Positions 7,632-13,757 of a stretch of DNA of 14,792 bases are shown piece by piece. Location: assembly GCA_964504645.1 (NCBI GenBank), contig CAZDGB010000189.1, positions 1-14,792 of the forward strand, written 5' to 3'. Each line of letters begins with the position of its first letter. Within the stretch, counting starts at the first letter, position 1. The position numbers were made by a program, and so were the translations under genes. Under the pieces are notes generated by a model. That model did no database searches. It saw only the letters and a program-made list of their open reading frames with translations, and was not told where the DNA came from. Origin of the DNA: CAZDGB01 sp964504645 (GTDB taxonomy: Bacteria; Planctomycetota; Planctomycetia; Planctomycetales; Planctomycetaceae).

Positions 7632-8792
7632 ATGAAATGCCTGACAATCGGAATGGCGTCGCTCGCGTTGCTGTTGGCAGGCGATGCGTCTAACCGCTTC
7701 ACGGAAGAACTCGTCGCCGACGGATACGGTTACGCGTTCGCCGTCGCAGCGGCGGACCTCGACGCCGACGGCGATCTCGATCTCACCAGTTGCGACACCG
7801 ACAAAGGGAACTTCTACTGGCACGAGAACGACGGCCGCGGGAAGTTCCAGCGGCACGTCATCAAGCAGGGTGAGACCGGCTGGTTCGAGCGGCACGCGAT
7901 CGGCGACATCAACGGCGACAAGCGGCCCGATATCGCCGTCGTCAAAAACCAGGATGGACATCTCGTCTGGTTCGAGCACGGCGGCAATCCCAAAGAGACC
8001 GCCAACTGGAAGCGGCACGTCATCTCGACCGACCTCAAGCGGGCCTATGATGTCGCCCTCGTCGATCTCAACGGCGACGGCAAGCCGGACGCCGTCGGCT
8101 CGGCGTGGGTCGGCAATCATTTCGCGTGGTTCGAGAATCCGGGCCCGGACCAGTTCGATCAGGAATGGAAGAAGCGGCTCATCGACGAGAACATCGGCGA
8201 GACGCGCAACGTCCGCATCGCCGATTTCAACGGCGACGGCCGGCCCGATCTCCTCGGCACGGCGCGCACGGCCCCGCTCGTCGCGTGGTACGAACAGCCG
8301 AAAGACCCGGGCGCCAAGCTCTGGATTCGGCACGTCGTCGACGACAAAACGCCCGCCCCGACGCACGGCCATCCGGTGGACCTGGACGGCGACAAGGATG
8401 CCGACGTACTGATGGCCGTCGGCTTCAGTTCCGCCCCTGACGCCGCGGGGACGAATCAAATCGTGTGGTACGAAAACGACGGACAAGGTTCCGGTTGGAA
8501 GAAGCACGTCATCGGCGATTTGAATGTGGCGTTTGAAGCCGTCGCAGGAGACTTGGACGGCGACGGCGATTTCGACGTGGCCGCGACCGGTTGGGGCGAT
8601 CCGGGACAAGTCGTGTGGTTCGAGAACTCCGGCGACCCGAAAGCCGCCTGGAAGAAGCATGTCCTGAAAGACGCCTGGCGGCGGGCGAACCAGATCATCC
8701 TCTTCGACGCCGACGGCGACAAAGACCTCGACATCGCCGCCACGGCCGAACGCGGGACGAATGAACTGCGCTTGTGGCGGAACGGGAAGTAA
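7632..8792 (+). CDS. Secreted FG-GAP/VCBS seven-repeat propeller protein
   Basis: The product has 386 residues. A weak signal peptide or membrane anchor occupies residues 1-17 (CLTIGMASLALLLAG). Seven calcium-type loops of the D-D/N-GD--D type start at about 42, 92, 145, 198, 250, 307 and 359. They are spaced 48-57 residues apart, and each is followed by a WFE or WYE turn. A recurring W-K/R-H-V-I strand lies between them. This regularity predicts a seven-bladed beta-propeller of the integrin-alpha/FG-GAP kind, which binds calcium and ligands. No enzyme motif is seen. Such proteins are abundant and secreted in planctomycetes, with roles in adhesion or unknown. AAGG lies 7 bases before the ATG at 7632. 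The gene stands alone, diverging from the Nramp-like gene and converging on the sugar kinase, with a palindromic repeat after it. Confidence 0.88.
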   Translation: MKCLTIGMASLALLLAGDASNRFTEELVADGYGYAFAVAAADLDADGDLDLTSCDTDKGNFYWHENDGRGKFQRHVIKQGETGWFERHAIGDINGDKRPDIAVVKNQDGHLVWFEHGGNPKETANWKRHVISTDLKRAYDVALVDLNGDGKPDAVGSAWVGNHFAWFENPGPDQFDQEWKKRLIDENIGETRNVRIADFNGDGRPDLLGTARTAPLVAWYEQPKDPGAKLWIRHVVDDKTPAPTHGHPVDLDGDKDADVLMAVGFSSAPDAAGTNQIVWYENDGQGSGWKKHVIGDLNVAFEAVAGDLDGDGDFDVAATGWGDPGQVVWFENSGDPKAAWKKHVLKDAWRRANQIILFDADGDKDLDIAATAERGTNELRLWRNGK

Positions 8793-8848
8793 TGTTTGCC
8801 AAGGCCCTGTGAGGCTCAACTTTAGCGAGAGGGCATCCATGACCTTTC

Positions 8849-8958
8849 GGGTGGCCGGGGCTGGACCGACCAACGGGAGGGAAGCCCCGGTTTCCTGCGA
8901 TGAACGTTTCCTGTGATGAACCGGGGCTTCGCCGAAGCGGCTCCAGCCCCGGCCACCC
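8849..8958. repeat. Nested-palindrome interspersed element with internal tandem repeat
   Basis: This is a compact 110-base element. Its outer arms are a perfect 17-bp inverted repeat (8849-8865 and 8942-8958). Inside lies a second perfect 12-bp inverted repeat (8881-8892 and 8919-8930). The centre holds two adjacent 16-base copies, GTTTCCTGCGATGAAC at 8890-8905 and GTTTCCTGTGATGAAC at 8906-8921, differing by one base. A small competing hairpin (GCTTC-GCC-GAAGC) is at 8926-8938. Its design resembles REP- or MITE-like elements of GC-rich bacteria, and no coding frame is needed to explain it. It lies between two convergent genes, 56 bases past the FG-GAP stop and 23 bases before the kinase stop, so it could also act as a two-way terminator. 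No transposase is near. Confidence 0.75.
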
Positions 8959-8981
8959 ACTCATCAGGCTTTGAAATTCCT

Positions 8982-10190
8982 CTACGAATATTCTCTCCGC
9001 CAGACTTCCAATCGCTCGGCGACTTGTTGCGGCGTGGCGGTGCCGGTCGTGCCGAGTTGTTGCACGGTGATCGACGCGACCAGGTTGCCGACGAGGGCGG
9101 CTTCCGCCGGCGAGCCGCCGCTGGCGAGCGTCAGCACGGCGCCAGCCGTCGCGCTGTCGCCCGCGCCCGTAGGGTCGATGGGCCCGGCGGCTTTCACGGT
9201 GGGAATCGAGCAGACCGTCCGCGCATCGTTCGGCGCGAACTCGTTCGGCGCGGGTCTCCTGACCCCGCCGGTTTGTCTGGCGGTCTCCTGACCGCTGCCT
9301 TTGTCTTCCTGTAGGAGGAGACCTTCGGTCGGAAGAGCGGCGGGGTCGGGAGACCCGCGCCGAACAGAAGGGTCGTGAGACCCGCCCCAAACGGAGTCTG
9401 CGACCAGCATGCCCTGCTCGCCGCGAGTGATGAAGACGGCCGCACCGGTTTCGGACTGCAAACGCCAGAGTGCGGCTTCGAGATCGGCCAGCGGGACTTC
9501 CTCGCCCGGCAAAGGATTCGCGCGGCCGACGGCCTCGAATTGGTTCGGCTTGATGACCATGCGGCGATAGTGCCGAATGAACCGCCGGCTGTCGGCCCAG
9601 AAAATCACGCGCGGATTCTGTTCGGCCAACTGATTCAGCGCTGCGCGAAACACCGCCGAGACGACGCCGCAGTTCTCGTCCTCGACCTGGTCCATGATCA
9701 CGACAGCGTCGAGTTCGCCTAAGAGTGTTTGCAGTTTCGCACGCAGTTTTTCCGCGAACTTCGCCGGCAACGGTTTACGGTTCTTGGTATCGTAGCGCGA
9801 ATGTTCGCCGGCGAGTCCCGCGACGCCGAGGTCGCGCGGCTTGAGATACGTCGGCGTGTAAAGTTCCGCAGAACGGATCAGCCCAGAAGTCTCGCAGCCG
9901 AGGAGTTCCAGTGCGCGTAACAAGTCATACCCTTCACCGTCGTCGCCGACGACGCCGAGCGTGTGGAGCGTGCCGGTTTGGAGCGCGGCGAGATTGTTGA
10001 CGACCGTGCCCGCCGCGCCGGGGCTTTTACGGATTTCGACGACCTGATGCGCCGTGCGGCCCGTTTCGAGGCTCGGTTCGGCGAGTCGCGGATCGACTTC
10101 GAGGTACTTGTCGAGAAAATAGTCGCCCAGCACCGCGACGCGCCGCGTGCGGAATTTCGTCAACAATTCGTGAAGTCGTTCGGGAGTCAT
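8982..10190 (-). CDS. PfkB/RfaE-type sugar kinase with in-frame repeat insertion
   Basis: The product has 402 residues. PfkB kinases move ATP phosphate to a sugar or nucleoside. The N-terminal VAVLGDYFLDKYLEV at 18-32 and GAAGTVVNNLAALQTG at 58-73 match the family's substrate side and resemble heptose kinase (RfaE/HldE domain I). The catalytic signature is GPIDPTGAGDS at 336-346, with D345 as base. Before it, about residues 268-325 are Pro/Gly/Arg-rich and come from an inserted palindromic repeat. Relatives need only about ten residues there, so a normal protein would be near 345 residues. Substrate class uncertain; heptose or ribose-like sugars are possible. It follows the ceramidase-like gene by 3 bases, so the two are probably one operon. 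Only a poor Shine-Dalgarno site is visible. Whether the inserted protein still works is open. Confidence 0.85.
   Translation of the reverse strand: MTPERLHELLTKFRTRRVAVLGDYFLDKYLEVDPRLAEPSLETGRTAHQVVEIRKSPGAAGTVVNNLAALQTGTLHTLGVVGDDGEGYDLLRALELLGCETSGLIRSAELYTPTYLKPRDLGVAGLAGEHSRYDTKNRKPLPAKFAEKLRAKLQTLLGELDAVVIMDQVEDENCGVVSAVFRAALNQLAEQNPRVIFWADSRRFIRHYRRMVIKPNQFEAVGRANPLPGEEVPLADLEAALWRLQSETGAAVFITRGEQGMLVADSVWGGSHDPSVRRGSPDPAALPTEGLLLQEDKGSGQETARQTGGVRRPAPNEFAPNDARTVCSIPTVKAAGPIDPTGAGDSATAGAVLTLASGGSPAEAALVGNLVASITVQQLGTTGTATPQQVAERLEVWRREYS
9214..9389. repeat. Palindromic repeat inserted in the kinase reading frame
   Basis: The segment has arms 9244-9270 and 9338-9364 that pair over 27 bases with one G-T change. 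Inner hairpins are at 9280-9295 (6-bp stem), 9320-9330 and 9370-9383 (GGGTC-GTGA-GACCC). The core GGTCTCCTGACC, or its complement or a near variant, recurs about five times. At one edge the twelve bases TCGTTCGGCGCG appear twice (9226-9237 and 9241-9252), like a short duplication. The whole lies in frame in the kinase gene, with no stop. The outer limits are estimated from the extra residues in the kinase and could be off by several bases. Confidence 0.7.
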
Positions 10191-10193
10191 TGG

Positions 10194-11624
10194 TTACTTC
10201 GTCGAAACTTTGTTCCGCGCGAATTCCGTTTCGAGCGCCGCCGCTTCGACGCCCAAACGCGCCGGGCCGGTCTCTTTCGAGCCGAGCAACTTGCGAAGCG
10301 CGTCGATGAGGACTTGCTCCGCACCGGGGCCGACGTTGGACGCGGTCGGTTCGTAGCCCCCCTGGCTGTAGGAGATCTCCGTGCCAATGTACCCAGGGCT
10401 GCCGTCGCCGTACGCCGCCATGCACACGAAGTCGTCCGGCCGCATCGCCTGGGCGGCGAGTTGATACTCGATGAAAAGTTCGCCCGGCAGGTGCGTGACA
10501 TAAGCCTTGCCAAGTTTCAGGCCGCCGATGGGAATCGCATCGCCGGACTGGCAGCGATTGAGCCACGTCAACTTCCAGGCCGACATCACCTGCTGCTCGG
10601 CGGAGGCTTTGTCGTTGGCGAGAACTTTTTGCAGGTCGTCCTCTTTCAGTGCGGCATTAGCGGGCATCAGGGCGGGGGCGACCGACCATTCGACGTCGGT
10701 GGCTTTCACGGGCGATTTTTTCGTCTGCTCCCACGCGGCTTTCATCCCTTTCGCGACGCGGGCCGTCAGCACGGGGCGGTTTTCGTGCGCGCCGTCGTTG
10801 TACTTGCCGGCGGTGATGTTGCCCGCCGCGCCGTTGAAATGGATGTGCGGCACGCCGGTCTCCGCTTGGCGCTGATTCCGTGCCAAGCCCGGAAAATCGG
10901 GCGTCGCCTGCTCGACGCGGTAGTAACTCTGCGGATGCGTGGCGTAGTACGTCAGCACGGCGATCGGCTGGTCCTTGTTCCAGAAGCTGATCGCCTTCAA
11001 CTGCGGATCGATCACTCCTTCGGGAAAATCACGGGCGGCGGCGTCCGTCGTCGCGGACCAGCGGATGTGCAGCACCTTGCCGTCGGGACCGAGCACGCGG
11101 CGATTCGACGCCACCTGCTCCACCGTCCCCGTTCCCAGGCCGATGTCCGTCACGGGTTGGGCCGCTTTCACCGCCGCGGCGACGGCCTGTTGAGCCCGCC
11201 GCATCACATCGCGGAAGTAGTCGACATCCATAATCTGGGTATACGCCTTCGACTTCGCCGTCAGCGCTTCGGCCGACAAGTCGCACCACGGGGCGTCGTG
11301 CGAATGGAGGCAATGCACGGCGACGCGGTCGGGCGATGTGCCCGCGCCTTCGGCCAATTGCTGGCGGAAGACTTTGGTGCCGTCGTTCGCTGTGCCGATC
11401 CAGTCCAGCGCGCAGAGCACGATCGGCTGACCGCTGCCGAGCAACACGACGCCGCGGCACGTCAGCGGGTCTTTGACTTCTTTCACGCGGCCGTAGAACC
11501 CGAGCGGACTGCCGACCGGCGGCGACGCGTCGATCTCGAACACGCCGACGCGCAGCGGTTCGTCGGCATGGGCGGACATCGCGGCGAACAGAACGATGAA
11601 CAGTCCGCGAAACAGGCGATTCAT
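10194..11624 (-). CDS. Neutral/alkaline ceramidase-like secreted hydrolase
   Basis: The product has 476 residues. Residues 1-20 are a signal peptide ending SAHA, so the protein is exported. The fold matches the N-terminal ceramidase family, zinc amidases that cut ceramide to sphingosine and fatty acid. The metal-site motif HCLHSHDAP is at 104-112, and a second His at ATHPQSYY (about 230) fits the second zinc ligand. PGELFIEYQ (380-388) and GYIGTEISYSQGGYEP (411-426) carry the expected Glu and Tyr ligands. However, the segment that in ceramidases holds the serine nucleophile (GDVSPN type) reads AGNITAGK near 267-274, so Ser becomes Thr, and the protein is shorter than a full ceramidase (about 650). 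The substrate is therefore doubtful. GGAG lies 8 bases before the ATG. The sugar kinase follows after 3 bases. Confidence 0.82.
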   Translation of the reverse strand: MNRLFRGLFIVLFAAMSAHADEPLRVGVFEIDASPPVGSPLGFYGRVKEVKDPLTCRGVVLLGSGQPIVLCALDWIGTANDGTKVFRQQLAEGAGTSPDRVAVHCLHSHDAPWCDLSAEALTAKSKAYTQIMDVDYFRDVMRRAQQAVAAAVKAAQPVTDIGLGTGTVEQVASNRRVLGPDGKVLHIRWSATTDAAARDFPEGVIDPQLKAISFWNKDQPIAVLTYYATHPQSYYRVEQATPDFPGLARNQRQAETGVPHIHFNGAAGNITAGKYNDGAHENRPVLTARVAKGMKAAWEQTKKSPVKATDVEWSVAPALMPANAALKEDDLQKVLANDKASAEQQVMSAWKLTWLNRCQSGDAIPIGGLKLGKAYVTHLPGELFIEYQLAAQAMRPDDFVCMAAYGDGSPGYIGTEISYSQGGYEPTASNVGPGAEQVLIDALRKLLGSKETGPARLGVEAAALETEFARNKVSTK

Positions 11625-11712
11625 GGCGAGCGCTCCAGGTGTCGGCCCAACAGTTGTTTTCGATGCGTAGATGGTAACGGAATCCCCGTTCGTCTTCTAA
11701 TTGCGAACTCTC

Positions 11713-11741
11713 TTTTCACGATTCCCAGCGTGGGCTATGCT
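11713..11741 (+). promoter_or_regulatory. Weak candidate promoter for the topoisomerase gene
   Basis: A TTTTCA (11713-11718) and a TATGCT (11736-11741) are 17 bases apart, each matching 4 of 6 positions of the sigma-70 consensus. The pair points to the plus strand, about 70 bases before the start at 11812. A 7-bp dyad (GCTTCAC at 11739-11745 and GTGAAGC at 11769-11775) overlaps the -10. No Shine-Dalgarno site is seen near the start. Weak matches of this kind are common by chance. Confidence 0.2.
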
Positions 11742-11811
11742 TCACGCCCCTTGCAGGGACACGCTTTTGTGAAGCGTCGCCAAAAGACTTCTCAAAACAA
11801 ACTGAACGACT

Positions 11812-12819
11812 ATGTCTACTGCTGTGCCGACGCGATATACCGCGGACGACATCGAAATCATGGAGGGGCTCGACGCCGTGCGGCGCAGGCCGTCGATGTA
11901 CATCGGCGGCGTCGACGTCCGCGGGTTGCATCATCTCTTGTGGGAGATCGTCGACAACTGCGTCGACGAATTCCTCGCCGGGGCGGCGACCGAAATCAAA
12001 GTCACGCTGCACAAGGACGGCTGCTCGTGCACCGTGCAGGACAACGGCCGCGGCATCCCGGTCGATATCCACAAGAAGACGAAGCGCTCCGCCCTGGAGA
12101 CGATCCTCACCACGCTCCACTCGGGCGGAAAGTTCTCGAACAAAGTCTACGCCCGCAGCGGCGGCTTGCACGGCGTCGGCTCGTCGGTCGTGAACGCGCT
12201 GTCCGTCGAAATGGAAGCGACGATCCACCGCGACGGGTACGAATGGTCGCAGCGTTACAAGCGCGGCAAGCCGACGACGGACGTGAAAAAAGTGAAGCCG
12301 TTCCGCGGCCACGGCACGGCGATCTTCTTCCGGCCCGACGAGCAGATCTTCACCAAAACCAACTTTCATCCCGACACGATCCGTCAGCACCTGGAAGACA
12401 TCTCCTACATCCACGGCGGATTGAAAATCGCGTTCGCGGACGACGTCAAAAAAGAGACGATCGAGTTCCATCATCCCGACGGCATCGGAGCGTATCTCGA
12501 CAAGATCATTACCGAGTCGCAGAAGAACTCGACGCACGACCAGACGTTCAGCATCAGCCGCGACGACGGCCAGGCCAAGATCGAAGTCGTGCTCCGCTGG
12601 ACCGAAGCGACCGACGAGTCGATTCGCAGCTACGTCAACGGCATTCGCACGCACGCCGGCGGCACGCACGAATCGGGGCTGCGCTCGGCGATCAGCAAGG
12701 CCGTCCGCAACTACATCGATGTCCACGACATCAAGCTCAAGGGCGTCACGATCGAGAACAACGACATCCGCGAAGGGGTGATCGGCAGACGAAGGAAAAG
12801 CTCAACAACCCGGAGATGA
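11812..12819 (+). CDS. GyrB/ParE N-terminal fragment: GHKL ATPase plus partial transducer
   Basis: The fragment has 335 residues. It would be translated as written up to TGA 12817-12819, and the last ten residues (RRRKSSTTRR) are out-of-frame tail. The ATP-binding residues are intact, so the fragment could still bind ATP, but the transducer fold is cut and the QTK loop that touches ATP is lost from this frame. The stop overlaps a downstream ATG as ATGA. Confidence 0.7.
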   Translation: MSTAVPTRYTADDIEIMEGLDAVRRRPSMYIGGVDVRGLHHLLWEIVDNCVDEFLAGAATEIKVTLHKDGCSCTVQDNGRGIPVDIHKKTKRSALETILTTLHSGGKFSNKVYARSGGLHGVGSSVVNALSVEMEATIHRDGYEWSQRYKRGKPTTDVKKVKPFRGHGTAIFFRPDEQIFTKTNFHPDTIRQHLEDISYIHGGLKIAFADDVKKETIEFHHPDGIGAYLDKIITESQKNSTHDQTFSISRDDGQAKIEVVLRWTEATDESIRSYVNGIRTHAGGTHESGLRSAISKAVRNYIDVHDIKLKGVTIENNDIREGVIGRRRKSSTTRR

Positions 12820-13691
12820 CGGCCGCCGTCGAAAGCCTCGTGCGGCCGGCGCTGGAAACGTGGCTGAATAACAACTCGACGATCGCCGACGCGATCATCG
12901 GACGGATTGTGCTCGCCGCGCGGGCCCGGCAAGCGAGCCGCGAGGCGGCGTCGGAAGTTCGCCGGAAAACGCCGACGTCGCGAAGGACGAATCTGCCGGG
13001 CAAGTTGCTCGATTGCCGGTCGAGCGATCCGGGGGAATCGGAACTGTTCATCGTCGAAGGTCTTTCCGCCGGCGGCACGGCGGCGATGGGCCGCGACAGC
13101 CGCATCCAGGCCGTGTTGCCGCTGCGGGGAAAAATTCTCAATACCGAATCGCTGACGGCGGGCAAAAGCCTCGAAAGCCAGGAGATCAAGGACCTCGTCG
13201 AGACGCTTGGCACGGGGATCGGGCCGAACTTCGACATGCGGCATCTGCGTTACGACCGCATCATCCTGATGATGGATGCCGACAGCGACGGCTACCACAT
13301 CAGCACGCTCTTGCTCACGTTCTTCTTCCGCCACATGCGGGAACTCATCATGGCGGGGAAACTGTATCTCGCGCAGCCGCCGCTCTACCGGTTGCAGATC
13401 GGCAGCGAAACGCGGTACGCGAAAGACGACGCCGACAAGGAAGCGATCCTCGCTGCGCTGCCGGAGAACCGCAAAGTCGAGATCTTCCGGTTCAAAGGCC
13501 TCGGCGAGATGACCGACCAGCAACTCAAGGAGACGACGCTCGACCCGAAATCGCGGACGCTGCTCCGGGTGGACGTCGAAAGCCTCGTCGAAGCCGACCA
13601 GACGTTCTCGCAACTCCTCGGCAAGGACGCGAGCGAGCGATACCGCATCATCATGGCGGAAGCGAATCTGGTGGACGACTTGGACGTGTGA
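12786..13691 (+). CDS. GyrB/ParE C-terminal fragment: TOPRIM half
   Basis: The open frame resumes with QTKEKL at 12786, but its first ATG is at 12816-12818, giving 291 residues starting MTAAVESLVRP. That ATG overlaps the stop of the first fragment (ATGA) and has GGAG directly before it, so restart translation is possible, though the spacing is poor. It contains the complete TOPRIM fold and metal-site acids E at 13056-13058 and DADSD. It ends DDLDV with TGA at 13689-13691. No C-terminal gyrase-specific insert is seen. Confidence 0.65.
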   Translation, partial: QTKEKLNNPEMTAAVESLVRPALETWLNNNSTIADAIIGRIVLAARARQASREAASEVRRKTPTSRRTNLPGKLLDCRSSDPGESELFIVEGLSAGGTAAMGRDSRIQAVLPLRGKILNTESLTAGKSLESQEIKDLVETLGTGIGPNFDMRHLRYDRIILMMDADSDGYHISTLLLTFFFRHMRELIMAGKLYLAQPPLYRLQIGSETRYAKDDADKEAILAALPENRKVEIFRFKGLGEMTDQQLKETTLDPKSRTLLRVDVESLVEADQTFSQLLGKDASERYRIIMAEANLVDDLDV

Positions 13692-13698
13692 CGAAAAA

Positions 13699-13714
13699 CG
13701 CTTGCGCTTCGCGG
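13699..13714. repeat. Short GC-rich repeat CGCTTGCGCTTCGCGG, copy 2
   Basis: It differs by one base from the sequence at 5121-5136 and lies 7 bases past the topoisomerase stop. A related 9-base core (GCGCAAGCG) is at 951-959. Being at a gene end again is suggestive of an interspersed repeat, but the sample is small. Confidence 0.4.
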
Positions 13715-13757
13715 TCCAACGACGCCGTATTCGCCGCCGATGTCCGAGCCGGACGCG

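Larger units (their letters stand above)
11812..13691 (+). pseudogene. Type IIA topoisomerase B subunit (GyrB/ParE), split by deletion and frameshift
   Basis: Two frames together give a nearly whole GyrB/ParE-type subunit, the ATPase and metal-binding half of gyrase or topoisomerase IV. Frame one (11812-12819) holds the GHKL ATPase: E45 and N49 in WEIVDNCVDE, DNGRG at 77-81 and GGLHGVGSS at 117-125, then the transducer up to NDIREGVIG. Frame two resumes at 12786 with QTKEKLNNPE, then the TOPRIM domain with EGLSAGG, GKILNTES, DADSDG and RFKGLGEM. Relatives have about 13 residues between REG-IG and QTK, missing here, and the frames differ by -1. One deletion of about 40 bases explains both. The missing part is a transducer strand. 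A repaired product would be about 640 residues. Genuine decay of a paralogue, or an assembly error, cannot be told apart here. Confidence 0.85.

Noticed and set aside
8890..8921. Two 16-base tandem copies as a mini CRISPR
   Set aside because: Copies are adjacent with no spacer, are inside nested palindromes, and no cas gene is near.
7431..8960. Minus-strand open frame continuing 510 codons upstream of the Nramp-like start
   Set aside because: It lies opposite the FG-GAP gene, and its V/D/P-rich sequence mirrors the DGD repeats. It has no transporter features and is a composition shadow.
9963..12785. Plus-strand frame of about 940 codons in front of the TOPRIM half
   Set aside because: It runs antisense to the ceramidase-like and kinase genes and then out of frame through the ATPase half. 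It is Arg-rich with no domain, so a shadow.
12786..12804. Programmed -1 frameshift joining the two topoisomerase halves
   Set aside because: GGAAAAG is not a good slippery heptamer, and a shift alone would not restore the 13 missing residues. A deletion is needed.
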